From contig NC_091132.1 of assembly GCF_040183065.1 (NCBI RefSeq), forward strand, positions 164,328,102 to 164,392,101: 64,000 bases of DNA. Direction: 5' to 3'. This stretch comes from Periplaneta americana. Its lineage: Eukaryota; Arthropoda; Insecta; Blattodea; Blattidae. Position 1 is the first letter of the stretch, and each line of letters opens with the position of its first letter. This document shows, one piece after another, positions 42,857 through 54,113 of this stretch. The position numbers were made by a program, and so were the translations under genes. The notes under the pieces were generated by a model that was given only the letters and a program-made list of their open reading frames with translations, searched no databases and was not told where the DNA came from.

Positions 42857-43397
42857 CTGTAACAGACATTTAAGTGTTGACATATCAGCTGAATGTATGT
42901 TGCTGAAAGAGACTTTTGTTCGTGGCCTGGTAGACACATAGCATTGAAAACAATCCGCCATTGTTAGCAGTCATTTTACTGGTATATTAGTTCTAGCAGA
43001 AAAATCGTAGGCCTAATAATTTTCTGTTGACTATATTTTGTGTAGCTTTAATAAAGTGCCATATTGGATTGAGAAAGTAATTCCAATTAAGCTTAAGAAT
43101 AATATGGAGACTTTCATTTTGTCATTTCTACGAGTGCCCTCAAGTAGTGTACGCTCTAAACTACAAAGTAACATGGAAATAATATTAATGAATGCCTTTA
43201 ACCGCACAATAAGAGGATAGGTAAATAAAATACCAATAATAATTACACCAAAGTTAAAAAGACAAACTTTTAGACTCTTCTAAATCGTTGGTAAAGCCTC
43301 GTTGTATAAACAGTTTCCAATAGGATCAATTGTGCCGTGATTCCGGAAAAAAGTTGAAGACTAGAATACGACAAAAAATTATATATATTATATACAG
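42857..43397. other. Upstream of gene A coding start, nothing recognised
   Basis: May contain the 5' UTR intron of gene A. No TATA/initiator pair that I trust. Confidence 0.45.
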
Positions 43398-44167
43398 TGG
43401 AGCTCCACAAATAGACACTCCAAAAATAGACGCTCACTCTCGCATACTTCACGAAACAAGGTAAGTCAAAGCATCCTCCCCTGTGCTGCATAGGGCTAAC
43501 CAGTTGAACAAGTACAGAAGTGTGGAGATACTCGTACACGTTGGCAGCATGGCAGGGAACAAGAAATGTGTACTTATGTTGAAGCAAAAGTTACAAATAT
43601 TGGAACGATTAGAAAAAGGTGAATCAATCAGAGTCATCGCTGATGAATTTGACATTTCGATCAGAACAGTGCAACGGATAAAACAAAATTCATGTAAGTA
43701 CGAGGCATTCTGTAGTGATTACAAGAAGCTGGGTGGAAACATTCGAAAAAGAAAAATGGCAAGTACACACCATAAAGATGAAAAGTTTGACTGTGCAGTG
43801 TACGAATGGTTTTCACAACAAAGGATCCAGGGCATACCTATAATTGGGCCACTGCTATGCGAGAAGGCGATAGAGATAAATAAACAAATGGGAGGTGATC
43901 CGAATTTCAAAGCTAGCAATGGCTGGTTAAGAAACTTCAAAAACCGGCATGGTATTCGTCAGATCAGTGTTCAAGGTGAAAAGTTAAGTGCTAATGACAC
44001 AGCGGTTCCCGAATTTATAGAAGAGTGTGGAAGTGAAATGAAGCCGCGTGGACTAGTACGTGAAAGAGATACTGACACTCCTGCTATGAAGTAATGCGAC
44101 TGGAAGTCACAAGTTGCCACTAATAGTAGTTATTGGGAAATGAAAGAGTCCAAGAGCTTTAAGAAAT
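43398..44167 (+). pseudogene. Tigger/pogo-type transposase, N-terminal half
   Basis: The left terminus is TATACAGTGGAGCTCCAC (TA target plus CAGTGGAGC, as in Tigger-like TIRs). The frame 43483-44094 encodes MAGNKKCVLMLKQKLQ, a psq-type helix-turn-helix (LEKGESIRVIADEFDIS), the CENP-B-like second HTH (NGWLRNFKNRHGI at about residues 145-160) and then a stop. The DDE region starts in a shifted frame (KLPLIVVIGK, SPRALRNI) and is cut at about 44167 by a 0.7-kb insertion. Confidence 0.85.
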
Positions 44168-44875
44168 ATAGGTGAATTTTTATTACTGTACTGCCAGTAT
44201 AGGACATTAAAAACAAACACTGAAAATACCTTAGTTTTGTAGTGTGGAGTAGTAGAAACCCGATGTGATCACTGGGAGAGCTGTGGTCCCGCCCTAAATA
44301 GGTTCCTTACTTATATAGGAAAATCGTCGTACTTGAAGGAAGAAGGCGGCCATATTCCGTCGTTGTGACGTTATTTGAGATGGAGTGGGAGAATGATTGC
44401 AGTGTCGCCACCTGTGGTAACCATTCATATTATCTGACACACCTAACCTAACCTAACCTAACCTAACCTAACGTGCTACACCTATTGTAACATTCCTAAC
44501 GTTTAGCACACCTGTTGTAACATTCCTCACAGTTTCATTTCGTTTGTCGATATTGGCATCCCTGCTACGTCTATATCCCGGAACTCAAGAGTCATCTAGT
44601 GGAAGTGAAGTGAAACTGCGACTCTGTTAATTACGTTTGTGTTATCTGCAAGAACTATTGTGTCATTGTAGTGATAACTGCATTTATATGGTACGATAAA
44701 AATTGAAATGTGTCGTGGCTGAGATAAAAGTGTTCTAAATTGATTTCCAGGGCCACAGTCCCAGTGATAAACGCGTGAATATTCGTTAGGAGTCCGTTGG
44801 AAGTGACAGTGGAGTAATAAAAATTGATCGAAATATAAATAGAGATAACCTACCAGTAAGTTACCAACACCAAAA
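44168..44875. other. 0.7-kb insertion splitting the Tigger element
   Basis: Separates SPRALRNI from [10 protein letters not shown] of the transposase. It holds a telomere-type repeat (44442-44472) and GTGCTACACC/TGTTGTAACATTCCT near-repeats at 44473-44530. No coding sequence recognised; origin unclear. Confidence 0.5.
44442..44472. repeat. Interstitial (CCTAA)6, insect telomere motif
   Basis: Six perfect CCTAA units, i.e. TTAGG on the minus strand, the telomere repeat of most insects. Too short to be a telomere; an interstitial relic or a chance microsatellite inside a transposon-rich insert. Confidence 0.8.
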
Positions 44876-45330
44876 AAATGCACGGATGGACACTAGTATA
44901 TTCTCTAAGTGGTTTCATTCTTCTTTTGTCCCCCGCGTTCGCGAGCATTTGAGTGCAAATAGTTTACCACAAGAAGCAGTTCTCCTCATGGACAACGACG
45001 CGGCAGTTCATCGAATTGCAAATTAGAAAGTGATGATGGTAAAATAATCTGCCGTTTCCTACCACCAAATAGTACGCCACTAATTCAGCCCATCGACTAG
45101 GGAGCAATAGAAAACCTCAAGCGCAGATATCGTAAGATGTTACTTCGAAATATAATTACTGTCGGAGCTTAATTTAACATCTGTTCCTCACATCTGGAAA
45201 AAAATACACCATCAGAGATGCTATTTATAATATAGCAGAATCGTGGATTGACGTAACTTCCGAACTTCTGAAGAGCTGCTGAGACAAGCTGTTGGGTCGA
45301 GAAGAAATTCAACCACACAGTGCAACAGAG
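44876..45330 (+). pseudogene. Tigger/pogo-type transposase, C-terminal half
   Basis: Frames with stops read [28 protein letters not shown] (second catalytic Asp block; Tigger usually DNAP.H), FLPPNSTPLIQPID (third catalytic block) and RRYRKMLLRN, then a C-terminal YTIRDAIYNIAESW. A stop directly after QPID and others make it dead. The right TIR was not found. Confidence 0.82.
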
Positions 45331-45925
45331 GACATTTCTCAGATTTTGGAAATGTGTACAAAGATAACTTCTTTAATAATTCTTGCCTGCAAATGGACAA
45401 CACTGATCCGGGATGTGGAACAATAAATGAAAATTAAGTTTTGAAATAGTGTTTACATATTGACATAATGTAGATACATTTAGAGAGTCTTTCCTCCATA
45501 AGTTTGTTTTGTTTCAAATATATCACGAAGTTGTTTTGTTATATATTTTGCATATAGGCCTGCTACAATTTACATATGTAGATACACTTAGAGAGTTTTT
45601 TCTCCAGATGTTTGTTTTAGGTTTCAAATGTATCACGAAGTTGTTTTGTTATATATTTTGCACGTTATGTGCAATCCGTGTTCTGGAGTTCATTACAATC
45701 AACGGGAATCGATGCAAAAAAAACCTTCTGCTTAGTAGTGTCTCCATTAGACCACAAGCACATTGAGAAATTCGAACCTAAAATAGCTACTTTACAAGAA
45801 ATACTTTCGATAAAGTAGGTTAGGATATTTCAACCAATTAATTACAGTATTTGCTATTGTGTTGTAGTATTTAAAATATCGCTTTTGGTGCAATAATATT
45901 TATTTTGACATGTTTCTTATGTTAT
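45331..45925. repeat. Tandem duplication (~108 bp) downstream of Tigger, rest unrecognised
   Basis: 45471-45555 and 45579-45665 are near copies (TAGATACA.TTAGAGAGT and TATCACGAAGTTGTTTTGTT in both), 108 bp apart. Elsewhere nothing identified. Confidence 0.75.
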
Positions 45926-46212
45926 TTATATCCCCGTAACATGCCATGAAGGCACTTGGGGGGCATGGAGGTAGAGCCCCATGCTTTCCATGACCTCGGC
46001 ACTAGAATGAGGTGGTGTGGTCGGCACCACGCTCTGACCTCCTTTTACCCCCGGGAAAGACCCGGTACTCAATTTTTTAGAAGGCTTGAGTGAACCTGGG
46101 GGCCGTTCTGAAAGTTTGGCAACGAGAAAAAATCCTGTCACCACCGGGCATCGAACCTCGTACCTTTCAGTCCGTAGCCAGCTACTCTACCAACTGAGCT
46201 ACCCGGCCGCCC
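45926..46212 (-). mobile_element. tRNA-derived SINE, near full length
   Basis: On the minus strand the head GGGTAGCTCAGTTGGTAGAG (A box) and AGGTTCGATGCCCGG (B box) is followed by a GC-rich body (CCAGGTTCACTCAAGC, GGTGCCGACCACACCACC) and the end CTTCATGGCATGTTACGGGG. GC content is clearly above its surroundings. Confidence 0.85.
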
Positions 46213-46689
46213 CATATATATAGTAATTAATATACAATAATTTGTTCAACGAGCCTCCATTCTTAGTGGAACAATACTTCGTTTAACATACTTCTTAAAT
46301 CGCACAACAAACACCCAAGTCAATCACGAGTAATTTTTAAATTTATATCATCTATTTTACATATCTTACTCCAACAGTAGATATTTTCATAATCATAACT
46401 GTACATCAATCCTTAACACTTGAAAGCAACGTGGCTAAAGTTATAGAAGAGAAAATGCTCAACATCGGTTTAGACACCGCAACAATTTTTTTCCAAGCCT
46501 CCTTCATTTGTTTAGTGGTAAAAATCTGTTCCTGCATTTTCAATACCGGTAACTGATTTATGTCTGAGATCAAATTCAGTCAATACCATATGTCCATGTT
46601 TATTTCTCTTAAAAATTGCTGCGCACATCTCTTCTTTTACTTCTCCTTATTCATCAATAATTTAGCCGTTCAGAGCAAAAGTGGTGTAA
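46213..46689. other. Nothing recognised
   Basis: AT-rich sequence without a supported feature. Confidence 0.5.
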
Positions 46690-46868
46690 GTCAAAATTGG
46701 ATAATGAGGTTGAAAGTAAAAATTCTGTAAAATACAGCGCAAAGTAGCAATTAATATGTCGCTCTTCCTATCCACTGACTACTAATAGTTTAAAGAAAGT
46801 GAATATTAATTGCTACTTTGTGCTGTATTTTACAGAAAGTTTACTTCAACCCTCATTACCCAGTGGCG
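46690..46868. mobile_element. Hairpin MITE, ~180 bp
   Basis: Arm 46696-46762 and the complement of 46800-46866 share TTCTGTAAAATACAGC.CAAA and TAGCAATTAATAT, about 90% paired, with a ~40-base loop. Outer ends GGATAATGAGGTTGAAAGTA and complement GGGTAATGAGGGTTGAAGTA. Confidence 0.82.
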
Positions 46869-47224
46869 GCCAAAGGCCATTCTGTCAAGTGGGGCACAAC
46901 CTTAATGATGAACCCTGAAAATTAAAAACATATAAAACCAATTTATGTGCACTAACCTTTCTAATTTTTGTAGATGAGCTTCATTTTTCGGTTCTTTCTG
47001 CGAGCAAAAACCTCTATAAGTATTGTTGAAGTTCGGAATAGAATGTACCATCTTTCTCTCAATTGAGAGCACTGCTACGCCCAGAGGACAGTGAAATGGA
47101 ATTCTAAGTGTAATTCACAGAAATGTGCTGATTCTCACTTGTTCGTACTCACAGATCACGCAACTGCCTCCTTCTTACTACCGCAGCACTGGACTTGGGG
47201 AAACTCAGTTGAAAACTGTAGTGT
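46869..47224. other. Nothing recognised
   Basis: No supported feature. Confidence 0.5.
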
Positions 47225-47395
47225 GCACTGAAGGCGGGCCAGGTCGATGGCATTTAAGTGTGCTTAAATGCGACAGGCTCATGTCAGTAGATTTATTGGT
47301 ATGTAAAAGAAATAATGCGGGACAAAATTCCGGCACATCCGGCGATGCTGATATAACCTCTGCAGTTGCGAGCGTCGTTAAATAAAACATATTTT
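47225..47395 (+). mobile_element. 5'-truncated SINE, same family as 31037-31270
   Basis: Body AGGTCGATGGCATTTAAGTG, ACATCCGGCGATGCTG and end GCGTCGTTAAATAAAACAT; the tRNA head is missing. Confidence 0.85.
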
Positions 47396-47561
47396 TTTAT
47401 TTTTACTGAAGGCGGCAAAACGCCCGCCAAGATTCTCTATTGTCAGTGACAAAGCTTTTTGAGTAGTGCCAACTTGATGTATTGTAATGTAAACTTTCTT
47501 TTTTGGATACGATGAAAGCATAAAAATTTACAGGGAACATTAACAACAGAACTGTGACAAA

Positions 47562-47570
<9 letters not shown>

Positions 47571-47595
<25 letters not shown>
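47571..47595. repeat. (AT)n microsatellite with (ACAT)n
   Basis: About 13 TA units followed by three ACAT units. Confidence 0.9.
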
Positions 47596-47599
<4 letters not shown>

Positions 47600-48022
47600 C
47601 ATACATACACACGTGATTTATACAATGAGTCGAGCTTCTAAATTAGTAAACTTACATTTAACGTTTTTCATGTCAAGTTTAGCTGTAAAATGTCGTCTGC
47701 TATACAGCAAGTATCAACACCCCTAAAAATGGCACGCAGATAATTGGACTGTTCCTAAACTAAAGAGACTTGGTGGGCACGGCAAATACAGTGCCCAAAG
47801 CACACGGTCTGAGGCAAAGAGCTCCGCCTTCCTACAACTCACACCCCCGTCCCTTCCTACAGATTCTGAAAACATTAATAGCAATGAAAATGTGAAACTC
47901 TTTAAGTTATTATTTCATAATGCAATTAAATTGTATTATAATATAGTCATAATACGATAATAAAAATCACTGGCAGGGCACGCGCCCATGTGCCCCTTAA
48001 TAAAAGCCATCCCTGTCATCAC

Positions 48023-48026
<4 letters not shown>

Positions 48027-48081
<55 letters not shown>
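48027..48081. repeat. (AT)n microsatellite
   Basis: About 27 perfect TA units, the longest TA run here. Confidence 0.93.
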
Positions 48082-48082
<1 letters not shown>

Positions 48083-49277
48083 TTCTGCTCTTAACGGCTC
48101 AATTCATTATTTACGGACGACTATGGTCAAGAAGAAAAATACGAAGCGTTGCTAGAAGACAAAAAACAAGGAAAAAGATGTTTGCCCGGAATTCTTCACA
48201 CAGAAGTCACGCTATACGCCAGGCTGCGAATTAAGACACGTTTGGACCAATTTGGCAGTGCACGGCTTTCATCACAGTCTATGTAGGTTGAAATGGTTCC
48301 ACGAACCCAGTGAGCAGTGTATTTGCGATTTGTGTGAGAAGACTTGTGACCATTATCACATTGTGAACTGCAAGAAAAGGACTCTTTCATTGTGCGTATA
48401 CAGCAAAGCGGCCTGACCAAACAACCAATACAACAGTGCATGTTGTGTGCATTTCATCTTATTAAAATGGCGCGGAGGCAGATACCTTTGAAGTTGAAGT
48501 AGATAGAAGGGAGAAGGCTTACTGGATAATGGCACCAGGATAAGTCAGCTGATGCTGGGCAGAGAAACAGTTTGGTATGGAAAGATCACTTACGTCTGGT
48601 GGAATATAAATTCTTGGCTAGGTTTTGAGGACAAAAATAAGAAATTACGGTAATATTTCATAGGCAGGTATACTGCATACATGTTGATAACATCACTGCA
48701 ATGGATTAAAGCACGATAATGTTATATAATGAATATGTCTGCCATAAATTCCTCATGAAAATAGAAAGAAAATTTAATTTACAAGTTACTGAAAAATGTA
48801 TTAGGTATGCTTGAAAGAAAGGAGTTAACAAAAGAAAGAACACTATTGCCTTTAAACATGGATCATTCATTTTAATTTATTTACGTCATTTGGTAGTACT
48901 TTGTACTTATCTTTCTATCTAATAGTAGCCTGCCTTTCATACATAGTTCACTCTTGTTTGATGATTTCACAAACAAATATTTTCAAATATTTATACAAAT
49001 CAAAACCATACTTTCAACATTAATGTATGAAGTGAACATCAGTTAGTGAAATTATTAATTTTTACATTATGAAATACATTTTTGAATAAAATATGGATTT
49101 TTTACTCGTTCTGAGAAACATTATGGGAACGCTAGACATCTAGGCAAAAAAGAGGACTGTCCCGTTTTTTAACGAGACGTGTGGTAAGCTTATATAATGA
49201 TGTTTGTTTCAAATACAGAAAATTAAAGAAAAAATAGGCATAGGCCTACCTCAAATTACCCTGTGATGCCTTTAACC
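48082..49277. other. No gene; possible hAT end relic at 49150-49195
   Basis: GGACTGTCCCGTTTTTTAAC at 49158 resembles the subterminal part of the element at 49533-50513, so an older relative may end here. The rest is unrecognised. Confidence 0.4.
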
Positions 49278-49532
49278 AGTGTCGGGGCCTATATTTATAT
49301 TTAACTTTCTGGTTGTTATATTTTGTGAGCATTGTATTTAATATTTAGTAGGTAGAGTGGGGTTTGAGCGTAGGTTACAGTAAAAATGTTTGCTTTGTAC
49401 TATCATATCCTTAATGAGTGTCTGTAATTCTTTAGAGAGGGCCTATGTCTATATTTATATTTCACATTTTGGTTCTGTTATATTTCGACTTTCGTCGACA
49501 TTGTATTTAATACGTAATATTTGGGGTTTAGA
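49278..49532. repeat. ~160-bp tandem repeat, units 1-2
   Basis: Shared words TATATTTATATTT (49290, 49450), GGTT.TGTTATATTT and CATTGTATTTAATA, 160 bp apart. A third unit follows at 50575-50680 after a hAT insertion. Confidence 0.75.
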
Positions 49533-50513
49533 TAGGCTGACCAGATTGTTTATGGTCCAACAGGGGACATCGGCAATTAAAAAAAAAAAAAAAGAAACAC
49601 ACACAAACGCTTATCTAGTCTCACTCCGTTAAAATGTTGCACAAAATACATGTAACAGTAGATACAATGATAGAACTTTGCACATTAAATTTGTAGAGTA
49701 TCTTAACTTTTTTAATTGAACACATAAAGACAGTAACTCCTACACATAATTATGGCCACTAAGAATTCCATTTTAATACTGACGCATGCATGGAAGTCTT
49801 TCACATGATATTGTACACACTGAACACACACATTTTACAAGTACTTGTCTGAAGAATATATCTTTTTAAGGAACTGTTCATTCCCATATAGCTTCACATT
49901 CAGTTCTTCACATGAGAAATGAAAGTTTGTTTTCATTTGTAACATAGCTTTAACTGTTTCAGTTTTTATTCTTGACTTTTCGCAGTCCAGATTGATTCAT
50001 TGTGTAGAAAAAAAAAAGTCTTTCAAATGATGAATTGCTGACTGAAAGACACATGATTAATGACACTATTTTGAGAGATTTCCAAATGGAATGGAATTTT
50101 TTTTTTTTTTGAAATGTTGAAAAACATCACACCACTTTTCACCTGTTGATTTGTCACAAAACTCCTATTTTATTTAACTACTTAAAAATGGGTACTATGG
50201 CAGTTCTAATACTTTGACGCAACGCGAATGAAGACAAAGATGCCATGTTCTCCTCAAAGAGTGCAGAATATTTCATACTGTGCTCGCTAGTTCTTCTGTC
50301 TCATACCGAGAACCGTTCAGAAATGTGCATGAATCGCAGCAGTTCCATCACGATACTTAAATAGTTACGTGTAAAATGTTATTCAAACAAAACCAAAACG
50401 TCTGGGGAGACGAAATTAATTTCCAGGGACAAAAACGGAGACAATTGCTCCCCAAGGACAGCAACTCAAAACCGGAGACTGTCCCTGGAAATCGGGGACG
50501 TCTGGTCAGCCTA
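49533..50513. mobile_element. hAT-like non-autonomous element, 981 bp
   Basis: Ends TAGGCTGACCAGATTG and complement TAGGCTGACCAGACGTCC are inverted; GGCTGACCAGACGTCC-type ends are known from hAT elements. The interior is AT-rich with a GGGGACATCGGC / complement CGGGGACGTCTGG subterminal pair and poly-A/T runs. No transposase. The 8-bp duplication is not perfect (GTTTAGA vs GTTAGGC), so the boundary is uncertain by a few bases. Confidence 0.7.
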
Positions 50514-50574
50514 GTTAGGCCTAGGCTAACCGATTTTTTTCCATGTACGCCTAATTATTCTTTACCAGTACTAT

Positions 50575-50685
50575 TAGATCCTTAACGAGTGTTTGTAATT
50601 CTGTCACAGTGGTGGCTATATTTATATTTAACTTTACGGTTCTGTCACATTTTGTTTGTTGTGCATATTCTGTTTATTACCTATT
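50575..50685. repeat. ~160-bp tandem repeat, unit 3
   Basis: ATCCTTAACGAGTGT.TGTAATTCT and GGCTATATTTATATTTAACT match units 1-2; separated from them by the hAT element. Confidence 0.7.
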
Positions 50686-51308
50686 AGTGTATAATGGATT
50701 GTATAACTCTTTTTCGTGTAAGTATAATTATTACTATTATATTCTAAAACAGTGTCAGTAAGTTCAATTATTTTTGTGTTACTTTTATAAATTCGTTTAA
50801 TACATTTTAAATAACACCTATGATGTAAACACCTATTATATTTTATGCTGGTAAATAAATTGACAGAATAACTTGAAAGCTCTCAAAACAGATGTTTTAG
50901 AATCCACCATAAAAGTAAATTACTTAAGCACTATATAATATTTCAATGATTCATAAAATGACAAGACTCTACTATGTAACGCGTTCTGGTTCCTTAACCC
51001 GACAGAAGCCGTTTGATTGTTTATTACGCGAGAGGTCGCGCACGAGGCCATCCCAGTCGACGTGATGCACCGTACTACTGAGTATAAGAGAGCCCAAGAA
51101 TATTCTCTTCAAGGTGGTGCCATCTAATAGATGTGATATTCAAACAATGAACATCTTCCTAAACTCACATATTTTGGTTATGCGTTACACAGTATTTAAT
51201 AAATATGCTTCTTCCATGCCTAGAAAGATGCATTTGAAATGTGCCCTGTCAATATGCCCGGTCCTTTATATCACTAATTGTGTAATCGTTGGACACCGGA
51301 TTCAAAAC
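50686..51308. other. Nothing recognised
   Basis: AT-rich, then a GC-richer stretch at 50985-51080 without coding potential. Confidence 0.5.
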
Positions 51309-51337
51309 AACATAAGACATTGAATAATTTCAAGGAA

Positions 51338-51418
51338 AAATTGTTCCGGGCCCGGGTATCGATCCCGGGACCCTTCGCTTAGCGCGCGAACGCTCTACCG
51401 ACTGAGCTACCCCAGGAA
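51338..51418 (-). mobile_element. tRNA-like head, left arm
   Basis: Minus strand: GTTCCTGGGGTAGCTCAGTC, anticodon-like stem TTCGC/GCGAA with loop GCGCTAA, T-arm CCGGGATCGATACCCGG (perfect), acceptor side CCCGGAAC. The folded shape is good, but position 33 is C instead of U and the copy is embedded in a repeat. Confidence 0.75.
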
Positions 51419-51574
51419 CTATACACGACATCGGCACAATTTTTCCTTTTTATATCCACACAACTCACATGAGCTGACAAGACGCCAGAACTCAACTGTG
51501 AGTGCACACAAATACTGTGTGACTTAAATTGTGGCTTTCTGTTAACGTACCTCCAGTAACGAATGTATTATACA

Positions 51575-52300
51575 ATGTATAATAAATTCGTTACTGGAGG
51601 TACGTTAACAGAAAGCCACAATGTATAATACATTGGTTACTGGAGGTACGTTAACAGAAAGCCACAATGTATACAATGTATAATACATTCGTTACTGGAG
51701 GTACGTTAGCAGAAAACCACAATGTATACAATGTATAATACATTGGTTATTGGAGGTACGTTACCAGAAAGCCACAATGTATACAATGTATAATACATTC
51801 GTTACTGGAGGTACGTTAGCAGAAAGCCACAATGTATACAATGTATAATACATTCGTTACTGGAGGTACGTTAACAGAAAGCCACAATGTATACAATGTA
51901 TAATACATTGGTTATTGGAGATACGTTAGCAGAAAACCACAATGTATACAATGTATAATACATTCGTTACTGGAGGTACGTTAACAGAAAGCCACAATGT
52001 ATACAATGTATAATAAATTCGTTACTGGAGGCACGTTAACAGAAAGCCACAATGTATACAATGTATAATACATTCATTACTGGAGGTATGTTAACAGAAA
52101 GCCACCACTACTACCTGAAAGCCAAATTTGTATAATACATTCGTTACTGGAGGCACGTTAACAGAAAGCCACAATGTATACAATGTATAATACATTCATT
52201 ACTGGAGGTATGTTAACAGAAAGCCACCACTACTACCTGAAAGCCAAATTTGTATAATACATTCGTTACTGGAGGCACGTTAACAGAAAGCCACAATTTA
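51575..52300. repeat. Tandem array, 55-bp unit, ~13 copies, two 67-bp variants
   Basis: The word TTACTGGAGG (or TTATTGGAGG) recurs at 51591, 51637, 51692, 51747, 51802, 51857, 51912, 51967, 52022, 52077, 52144, 52199 and 52266. Spacing is 46 once, 55 nine times and 67 twice; the last four units form a 122-bp dimer repeated twice. One inverted unit at 51531-51577 forms a palindrome with the first direct unit. Confidence 0.92.
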
Positions 52301-52407
52301 AAGTCACACAGTATTGTGTGCACTAACAGTTGAGTCCTGGCGTCTTGTCAGCTCATGTGAGTTGTGTGGATATAAAAAGGAAAAATTGTGACGGTGTCGT
52401 GTATAGT

Positions 52408-52492
52408 TCCTGGGGTAGCTCAGTCGGTAGAGCGTTCGCGCGCTAAGCGAATGGTCCCGGGATCGATATCCGGCCCCGGAACATTTTTTCCT
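52408..52492 (+). mobile_element. tRNA-like head, right arm
   Basis: Plus-strand counterpart of 51338-51418 with A box TAGCTCAGTCGG and B box GGATCGATATCC; T-stem has one G-T pair. Differs from the left head by a few bases. Confidence 0.75.
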
Positions 52493-52593
52493 CGAAATTA
52501 TTCAAACCAGCTTTACAGGGAGCTACTACCTGAAAGCCAGATTTGTATAACATAAGACATTATTTCAACATAAATTAACTTGGCTAACTTATA

Positions 52594-52932
52594 GTGCTAA
52601 AGAGACTGGATCATAATGTCGATTCTGTGTATTATTCTGTAGAAGTGACCAAAATCCTGGAGCTCTCACTAGAACCATTCAATCAGTACAAAAGTGTAAT
52701 ACAGAGGTTCAACCATCATTCTGCACTTGAGTATAACAAACTGACTCATCTCATAGCTAATAGTTTTAAGGAAACAATGGAAGGAAAGTCAGAAACTATA
52801 TCCGTCCACCAAGTCGACAGCCATCTGAAGAAACTAGACCAACAAAATGGACAGTGGACAGTTGCAATCGCAGAAACTGTTCTTTTCTTCGGCCGTGAAA
52901 ATAAGCGAATCAGGGATCATAGGAATGACTGA
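52594..52932 (+). other. Unassigned 112-codon open frame
   Basis: MLKRLDHNVDSVYY... to RIRDHRND. No motif recognised, no splice or promoter context. It could be a chance ORF or a piece of a degenerate element; the flanking sequence does not help. Confidence 0.2.
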
Positions 52933-53857
52933 AAAATCCTACTGGATTCAAGCGCGGTATCTGAAAGAGAAAATTTTTTCGCACCTTCTTAGGTATCAAA
53001 TCAGTTCTGGTGATGCAATATTGAAAGAACATTTATAAACTGCTTCTAAAGATGGAACCTTGATCAGCAAAACCACTCGAGCTGATTTATCGGTAATTTA
53101 ATGTTATAGCGGGTTAATACTTCATAAAATTGTAGACCATGTATAAAGTGGTCATTATTTTACAATAGGCAATGAGACATCTTATGAAAATACATGTGAG
53201 GAATTGATACTGTGCGTTAGGTATTTAAATATGCAATGTAGTACAGTAAGGGAAAATATTGTATGATTAGTAAATGTTAAATGACTTAACACGGGAAGAA
53301 CGAACTCCACACAAACGTATGATACAGGTGCTAATTTAACAGCGATTTATCAGATTTTTCTACATTTACGAAGCTGCTAACCCAATCTGAAGGATCGTTA
53401 ACATTTTCTACTGTTTTTATTTTTCTAAATCACATAGTTTTTCTCAGAATGTCTTCCTAATAGGCAATGGAACTCTTGTAGATTGTCTACCCACTGCAAT
53501 GGTATATTCCTTTAATACGATATTTACCTTATCTTTGAAATTACCTAATCTTAAAAATACGTCTTTGTTTCAATACAATTTTCCTTTTCATCTGAAACAG
53601 ATTTTTCATCATGAACACAAAGTCCATCAGCTGCAATTCAATTTCTGAACCAAACCATAGTAAGGCTTTGTTTTAGTACTTACAATTACAAATTCTTACC
53701 ATTTTTATATTATATTTACAAAATTATAAGCTTACAAAACCAACTCATGAGCTAGAAATCTCCATACTTTCTAGAGATAATACTAGATTTCTTCAAATTA
53801 TTTTTACTTTACTTTTTACTACTTAGACCTACTCTTTGCATCTCTTTTAAAAGAACA
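52933..53857. other. Nothing recognised
   Basis: AT-rich without a supported feature. Confidence 0.5.
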
Positions 53858-53859
53858 TA

Positions 53860-54111
53860 TCGTCGTTGTTCCTGCAATATCTCCTATGTGCAAAATATAA
53901 AGTTTTCCAGTAAGAAGAAAAACACACATTTATTTATCCTATGGTAGCCGTACATAGGAGACTGTGAATTCTAACATTTTCGGAACAAAGAAATATAATT
54001 GCATATAGGAATTTTATTATTTGCTGTATCACTATTTAAATTATTTAATAGAGAAAAAATCTGAAAATCGATAAATATGTCACATAGGAGTTATTGCAGG
54101 AACAACGATGA
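53860..54111. mobile_element. MITE, ~250 bp, TA target
   Basis: Left end TCGTCGTTGTTCCTGCAATA and complement of the right end TCATCGTTGTTCCTGCAATA are inverted repeats of about 34 bp (to CTCCTATGTG), flanked by TA. The interior is non-coding. The size and TA target fit a Tc1/mariner-type MITE. Confidence 0.85.
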
Positions 54112-54113
54112 TA

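Larger units (their letters stand above)
51309..52561. mobile_element. Composite retroelement-like structure: inverted SINE arms around a 55-bp array, 13-bp TSD
   Basis: A perfect 13-base direct repeat AACATAAGACATT lies at 51309-51321 and 52549-52561. Between them: left arm 51322-51560 with a minus-strand tRNA-like head, a tandem array 51575-52300, and right arm 52285-52506 with a plus-strand tRNA-like head. The arms are inverted copies (AATTGTGCCGATGTCGTGTA type sequence beside each head, and TGAGCTGACAAGACGCC / its complement). A 13-base duplication is typical of LINE-driven integration, so the whole structure may have moved as one unit. Confidence 0.75.

Noticed and set aside
44442..44472. 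Chromosome end
   Set aside because: Only six CCTAA units, embedded between transposon halves; not a telomere.
51575..52300. Regular direct repeats that could suggest a CRISPR array
   Set aside because: Units are contiguous 55-bp monomers without unique spacers, in an insect-type genome.
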